Assembly: GCA_903908025.1 (NCBI GenBank)
Contig: CAIVQM010000476.1
Span: forward strand, 1-8,826
DNA length: 8,826 nucleotides
Direction of reading: 5' to 3'
From: an uncultured bacterium
GTDB lineage: Bacteria; Actinomycetota; Actinomycetes; S36-B12
Positions within the stretch are counted from its first letter, which is position 1; each line of letters begins with the position of its first letter. The notes beneath the pieces are model-generated. The model saw only the letters and a program-made list of their open reading frames with translations, searched no databases and was not told where the DNA came from. The translations under genes were made by a program, and so were the position numbers. Positions 8,001-8,826 of this stretch are shown piece after piece.

Positions 8001-8517
8001 CTTTCTCAGCGGACATCGTGTTGATCTGGGTGATCGACATCGAGCGCAGCACTGCCGGCGGGTAGCCGTAGTACGCAGCCGCCGACGAGTTGGCGTCAAC
8101 GATCTGCCCGGTCTGCGGGTCGAGGACCAGCATCATCGCATCGTGATCGCGGAACATCGCCTCGAATCGGTGTGTGCTGGCGAGCTTGGCGATGGCGACC
8201 TGCTCCGCCGTGGCCAGCAGGTCACCGGCGGTCCGCTCGGCCGTGGCGATCAACTCGACGGCGACCTGCTCGGCCGTCGCCAGCGAATCCCCGCGGCTCG
8301 TGCCGGCGTCCGGCCCCGATCCCGATCCCGATCCCGCCAGGTAGTTCCGTGCCAGCAGGGCAGCGGAGGCCACGTACTCCCGTGCCGCTCGGGCAGCCTC
8401 GGACAGCTGGTCTTGGGCCGTGACGACATCGTCGTCGATTCCCGACAGGCCCACCACGTCGCTGGACGGGGAAGACTCCCCGGAGGCATCAGGTAGGCGA
8501 CCGTCGCGACTGGACAT
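5002..8517 (-). CDS. Multi-PAS diguanylate cyclase/phosphodiesterase (PASx5-GGDEF-EAL)
   Basis: This 1171-residue protein has no membrane segment and should be cytosolic. Order: charged leader; Ala-rich helical region (about 38-62); GSGSGSG linker; three 11-residue repeats (79-111) predicted to form a coiled coil; PAS1 (about 117-232), PAS2 (242-352), PAS3 (363-478), PAS4 (489-601), PAS5 (617-729); GGDEF (735-898); EAL (912-1164). The cyclase site looks complete: D777 and N785/D786 in DLDRFKDVND, GGDEF at 818-822, and inhibitory RxxD at R809-D812. The phosphodiesterase site also looks complete: E948 of EAL, N1008, E1040, D1070/D1071 in IDDFGTG, K1091, E1127 and Q1147. By family knowledge it could synthesise c-di-GMP from GTP and hydrolyse it to pGpG, with PAS domains sensing ligand, redox state or light; the net direction cannot be read. 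No PAS cofactor residue is assignable by eye. ATG 8517 is supported by AAGGGGG 5 nt upstream. The gene appears monocistronic. Confidence 0.95.
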   Translation of the reverse strand: MSSRDGRLPDASGESSPSSDVVGLSGIDDDVVTAQDQLSEAARAAREYVASAALLARNYLAGSGSGSGPDAGTSRGDSLATAEQVAVELIATAERTAGDLLATAEQVAIAKLASTHRFEAMFRDHDAMMLVLDPQTGQIVDANSSAAAYYGYPPAVLRSMSITQINTMSAEKVAAALGQVASGESGRGHFLFSHRLASGEIRRVDVHTALINDGKPLLFSIIIDVEDRARAQEELALASSYSRRLIESSLDPLVTISADGVISDVNVATEQVTGVPRQSLIGSDFADYFTDPDLARAGYQQAFSQGSVTDYPLAIRNVNGDVIDVSYNATVYRDDDGTVAGVFAAARDVTERTSAEQSLAASEEESRLTFDRSRVATCLVSNDGRIIRANPAMCDLLGRSEAELLTLGFLDVTHPEDREVGADLLRDMMAGHRSGLRLTKRYVTGDGRVVWGDVTVSAVRDADGHLHHRIAQILDVSSEHNLLDALNETQRIAHLGGWTIDVKTDRVTWSPELFAMFGLDPTGPVPDYSEQHRLFTPESWQRVSAAVAQTQATGVGYALDLETVRSDGTHGWIQARGEAIRDMEGAVVELHGTSLDITERKQWETTVEASRAQLEQAQRLAHVGSWTLDNATGHVTWSEELFLMQGLDPTGPVPDYVLHSQLFTPASWRELSAKLSVTQETGAPYDLELEMVRPDGTHGWMQARGEAVRDPSGSIVGVQGVALDITDRKASSDALQTLATHDRLTGLANRVELLDELVRAMSAGRRTGHTTALLMMDLDRFKDVNDTLGHAAGDELLVAAAARIEGVVRTGDVAARLGGDEFVIVMRDLSDPLEAVHAADRLVEEFRAPFILAGAELYATASVGVATATHFSDATDAGDLLREADTAMYAAKNAGRDQVAVFNADLRTAVATRLAIEVELRHALERGQLAVWYQPEVDLATGAVRAVEALLRWHHPSGEIWAADRFVHVAEESGRILAIGEWVMHQACHQGVAWTASHPNRPITIRVNVSALQLADAGLLDTIDDALASSGLDPRLLCIEITETALLGQTATARVNLDGIHDRGIEIAIDDFGTGYASLSYLDRYPIDVIKIDRSFIADTMSADHEHSLVAGIIALAAILGISVTAEGVEQPDQATRLRDMGCPTAQGWLYSAAVPPDDIAPLLDHIYPHP
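6134..6514 (-). other. Second copy of the duplicated PAS module (PAS5) with GGDEF junction, approximate
   Basis: Within the c-di-GMP protein, residues about 618-728 (bases about 6666-6334) align without any gap to residues 490-600 (bases about 7050-6718) at a constant offset of 128 residues, with 68 of 111 positions identical by my count. Both share QR-x-AH-x-G-x-WT, GLDPTGPVPDY, DGTHGW, QARGEA and LDIT. The interval given is approximate and runs into the PAS5-GGDEF linker. It marks a tandem duplication of one PAS module inside the gene. Confidence 0.6.
8182..8283 (-). repeat. In-gene hendecad (11-residue) repeat, three units
   Basis: Residues 79-111 of the c-di-GMP protein are three consecutive 11-residue units: LATAEQVAVEL, IATAERTAGDL and LATAEQVAIAK. 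Small and aliphatic residues recur at the same unit positions, as expected for a hendecad coiled coil with little supercoil. The stretch leads directly into PAS1 and probably forms a dimerising helix. Confidence 0.75.
8315..8336 (-). repeat. Hexamer microsatellite CCCGAT x3.7 encoding a GSGSGSG linker
   Basis: CCCGAT on the plus strand occurs at 8315-8320, 8321-8326 and 8327-8332, followed by a partial CCCG. On the coding strand it gives alternating Gly-Ser (residues 62-68). A gain or loss of a unit would lengthen or shorten the linker by two residues without a frameshift. Confidence 0.85.
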
Positions 8518-8522
8518 CGCTA

Positions 8523-8529
8523 CCCCCTT
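8523..8529 (-). promoter_or_regulatory. Ribosome binding site of the c-di-GMP gene
   Basis: AAGGGGG on the minus strand lies 5 nt before the ATG at 8517. It fixes that ATG as the start and suggests reasonably efficient translation initiation. Confidence 0.7.
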
Positions 8530-8562
8530 ACTGCCACCGGCACCGCCGAGCGTGCCATTCCC

Positions 8563-8568
8563 AGCCTA
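8563..8568 (-). promoter_or_regulatory. Possible -10 element of the c-di-GMP gene
   Basis: TAGGCT on the minus strand fits TANNNT and would start transcription near 8556, with a leader of about 39 nt. The hexamer 17 bp upstream (GGCGAA) is a poor -35. The call rests on position and a short degenerate motif only. Confidence 0.25.
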
Positions 8569-8646
8569 TGCGCGGAAGCCCCTGATTCGCCCGTAATGTC
8601 CCACGGACAGCCGGGGACCGGGGCAGCGCGCGCGGCTCGAATCTGC

Positions 8647-8715
8647 GCGAGCTGCGCCCGAACCCCCACACCCTTCCCCAACAATCACAAAGGGCCCGGG
8701 GAACAACCCGGGCCC
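8647..8715. repeat. Direct repeat, copy 1 (matches 8758-8826)
   Basis: Positions 8657-8715 are identical to 8768-8826, offset 111 bp, over all 59 bases available. Extending left, GCGAGCT is also shared before a 3-base mismatch block (GCG versus CCT). The unit includes a C-rich segment (CCCGAACCCCCACACCCTTC) followed by the left arm and loop of the 20-bp palindrome. Preceding each copy is an inverted repeat around the CGAGC: 5-bp arms at 8635-8639/8648-8652 for copy 1. Confidence 0.9.
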
Positions 8716-8726
8716 TTTGTGATTGT
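8681..8726. terminator. 20-bp perfect palindrome, likely bidirectional Rho-independent terminator
   Basis: Left arm ACAATCACAAAGGGCCCGGG (8681-8700), loop GAACAA (8701-8706), right arm perfectly complementary (8707-8726). The G/C core flanked by AAA on one side and TTT on the other is the form of a two-way intrinsic terminator. On the minus strand it would stop transcripts arriving from the gene beyond 8826 before they enter the c-di-GMP gene. T-tracts are short (three), so termination efficiency is uncertain; a repeat-element role is the alternative. Confidence 0.7.
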
Positions 8727-8745
8727 GGAGCTGAGGGGACCCGTC

Positions 8746-8763
8746 GCTCGCCTGACGGCGAGC
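8746..8763. repeat. 7-bp inverted repeat between the two palindromes
   Basis: GCTCGCC (8746-8752) and GGCGAGC (8757-8763) flank a 4-nt loop TGAC. No T-tract follows. Its right arm overlaps the start of direct-repeat copy 2, and the equivalent place before copy 1 has a weaker 5-bp version, so it may be part of the repeated unit. Confidence 0.55.
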
Positions 8764-8826
8764 TCCTCCCGAACCCCCACACCCTTCCCCAACAATCACA
8801 AAGGGCCCGGGGAACAACCCGGGCCC
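8758..8826. repeat. Direct repeat, copy 2, cut by window edge
   Basis: This copy matches 8647-8715 and is still identical when the window ends, so its true right boundary is unknown and more copies could follow. Flanking bases between the copies (8727-8757) are not repeated within the window. Confidence 0.9.
8792..8826. terminator. Second copy of the palindrome/terminator, incomplete
   Basis: The left arm (8792-8811), loop (8812-8817) and the first nine bases of the right arm (8818-8826) are identical to the first palindrome 111 bp to the left. Even the visible part forms a 9-bp G/C stem. Two such structures in tandem would give a strong transcription block. Confidence 0.65.

Larger units (their letters stand above)
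8518..8826. other. Intergenic region with no supported gene
   Basis: The first part (8518-8640) is the 5' region of the c-di-GMP gene. The rest (about 8647-8826) is filled by two direct repeats that each carry a 20-bp palindrome. Open frames crossing it, on the minus strand, translate the repeat twice into similar low-complexity peptides and lack initiation signals, so I call no protein here. The gene lying beyond 8826 is not visible. Confidence 0.7.

Noticed and set aside
8726..8739. TGGAGCTGAGGGGA resembles the reverse complement of a tRNA-Ala 3' end next to a terminator
   Set aside because: No T-loop, anticodon arm or acceptor partner can be found upstream on the minus strand; only about 14 bases fit. 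A tRNA relic or attachment site is possible but not supported.
8528..8817. Two overlapping minus-strand frames of 83-84 codons in the intergenic repeats
   Set aside because: They translate the direct repeat twice, including the palindrome, and have no ribosome binding site or family resemblance.

Overview
The window is high-GC DNA (strong G/C preference at third codon positions, one GTG start, TANNNT-type -10 candidates) and most likely comes from the chromosome of an actinobacterium. I could not assign a genus. It holds four protein genes and one repeat-bearing intergenic region. I see no transposase, integrase, phage gene, CRISPR array, rRNA or tRNA.

Layout. (1) 1-2242, minus strand: leucyl-tRNA synthetase (leuS), whose C-terminal end lies beyond the left edge. 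(2) 2310-4019, minus strand, 67 bp upstream of leuS and co-directional: a membrane-anchored extracytoplasmic protein with a duplicated cysteine motif, four IPT/TIG immunoglobulin-like repeats, a Pro/Lys/Ser linker and an unrecognised C-terminal domain. (3) 4114-4992, plus strand, divergent from the TIG gene across a 94-bp promoter region: a ten-helix EamA/DMT-family permease that may be translated from a leaderless mRNA. (4) 5002-8517, minus strand, convergent with the permease and only 9 bp from it: a 1171-residue cyclic-di-GMP protein with an N-terminal helical region containing hendecad repeats, five PAS domains, GGDEF and EAL. (5) 8518-8826: a 5' region with a good ribosome binding site and a possible promoter, then two direct repeats 111 bp apart. 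Each repeat carries the same 20-bp palindrome resembling a bidirectional terminator; the second copy is cut by the window edge.

How the genes relate. leuS is housekeeping. The TIG protein is probably a cell-surface or envelope protein, and the permease exports or imports an unknown small metabolite. The PAS-GGDEF-EAL protein is a soluble sensor that could make or break c-di-GMP; both catalytic sites and the inhibitory RxxD site look intact. Nothing in the sequence ties these genes into one pathway. I do not see a new multi-gene system. The most unusual parts are the tandem palindromic repeats at the right edge, the repeat architecture of the c-di-GMP protein (an 11-residue helical repeat and a gapless 128-residue PAS duplication), and the domain combination in the TIG protein.
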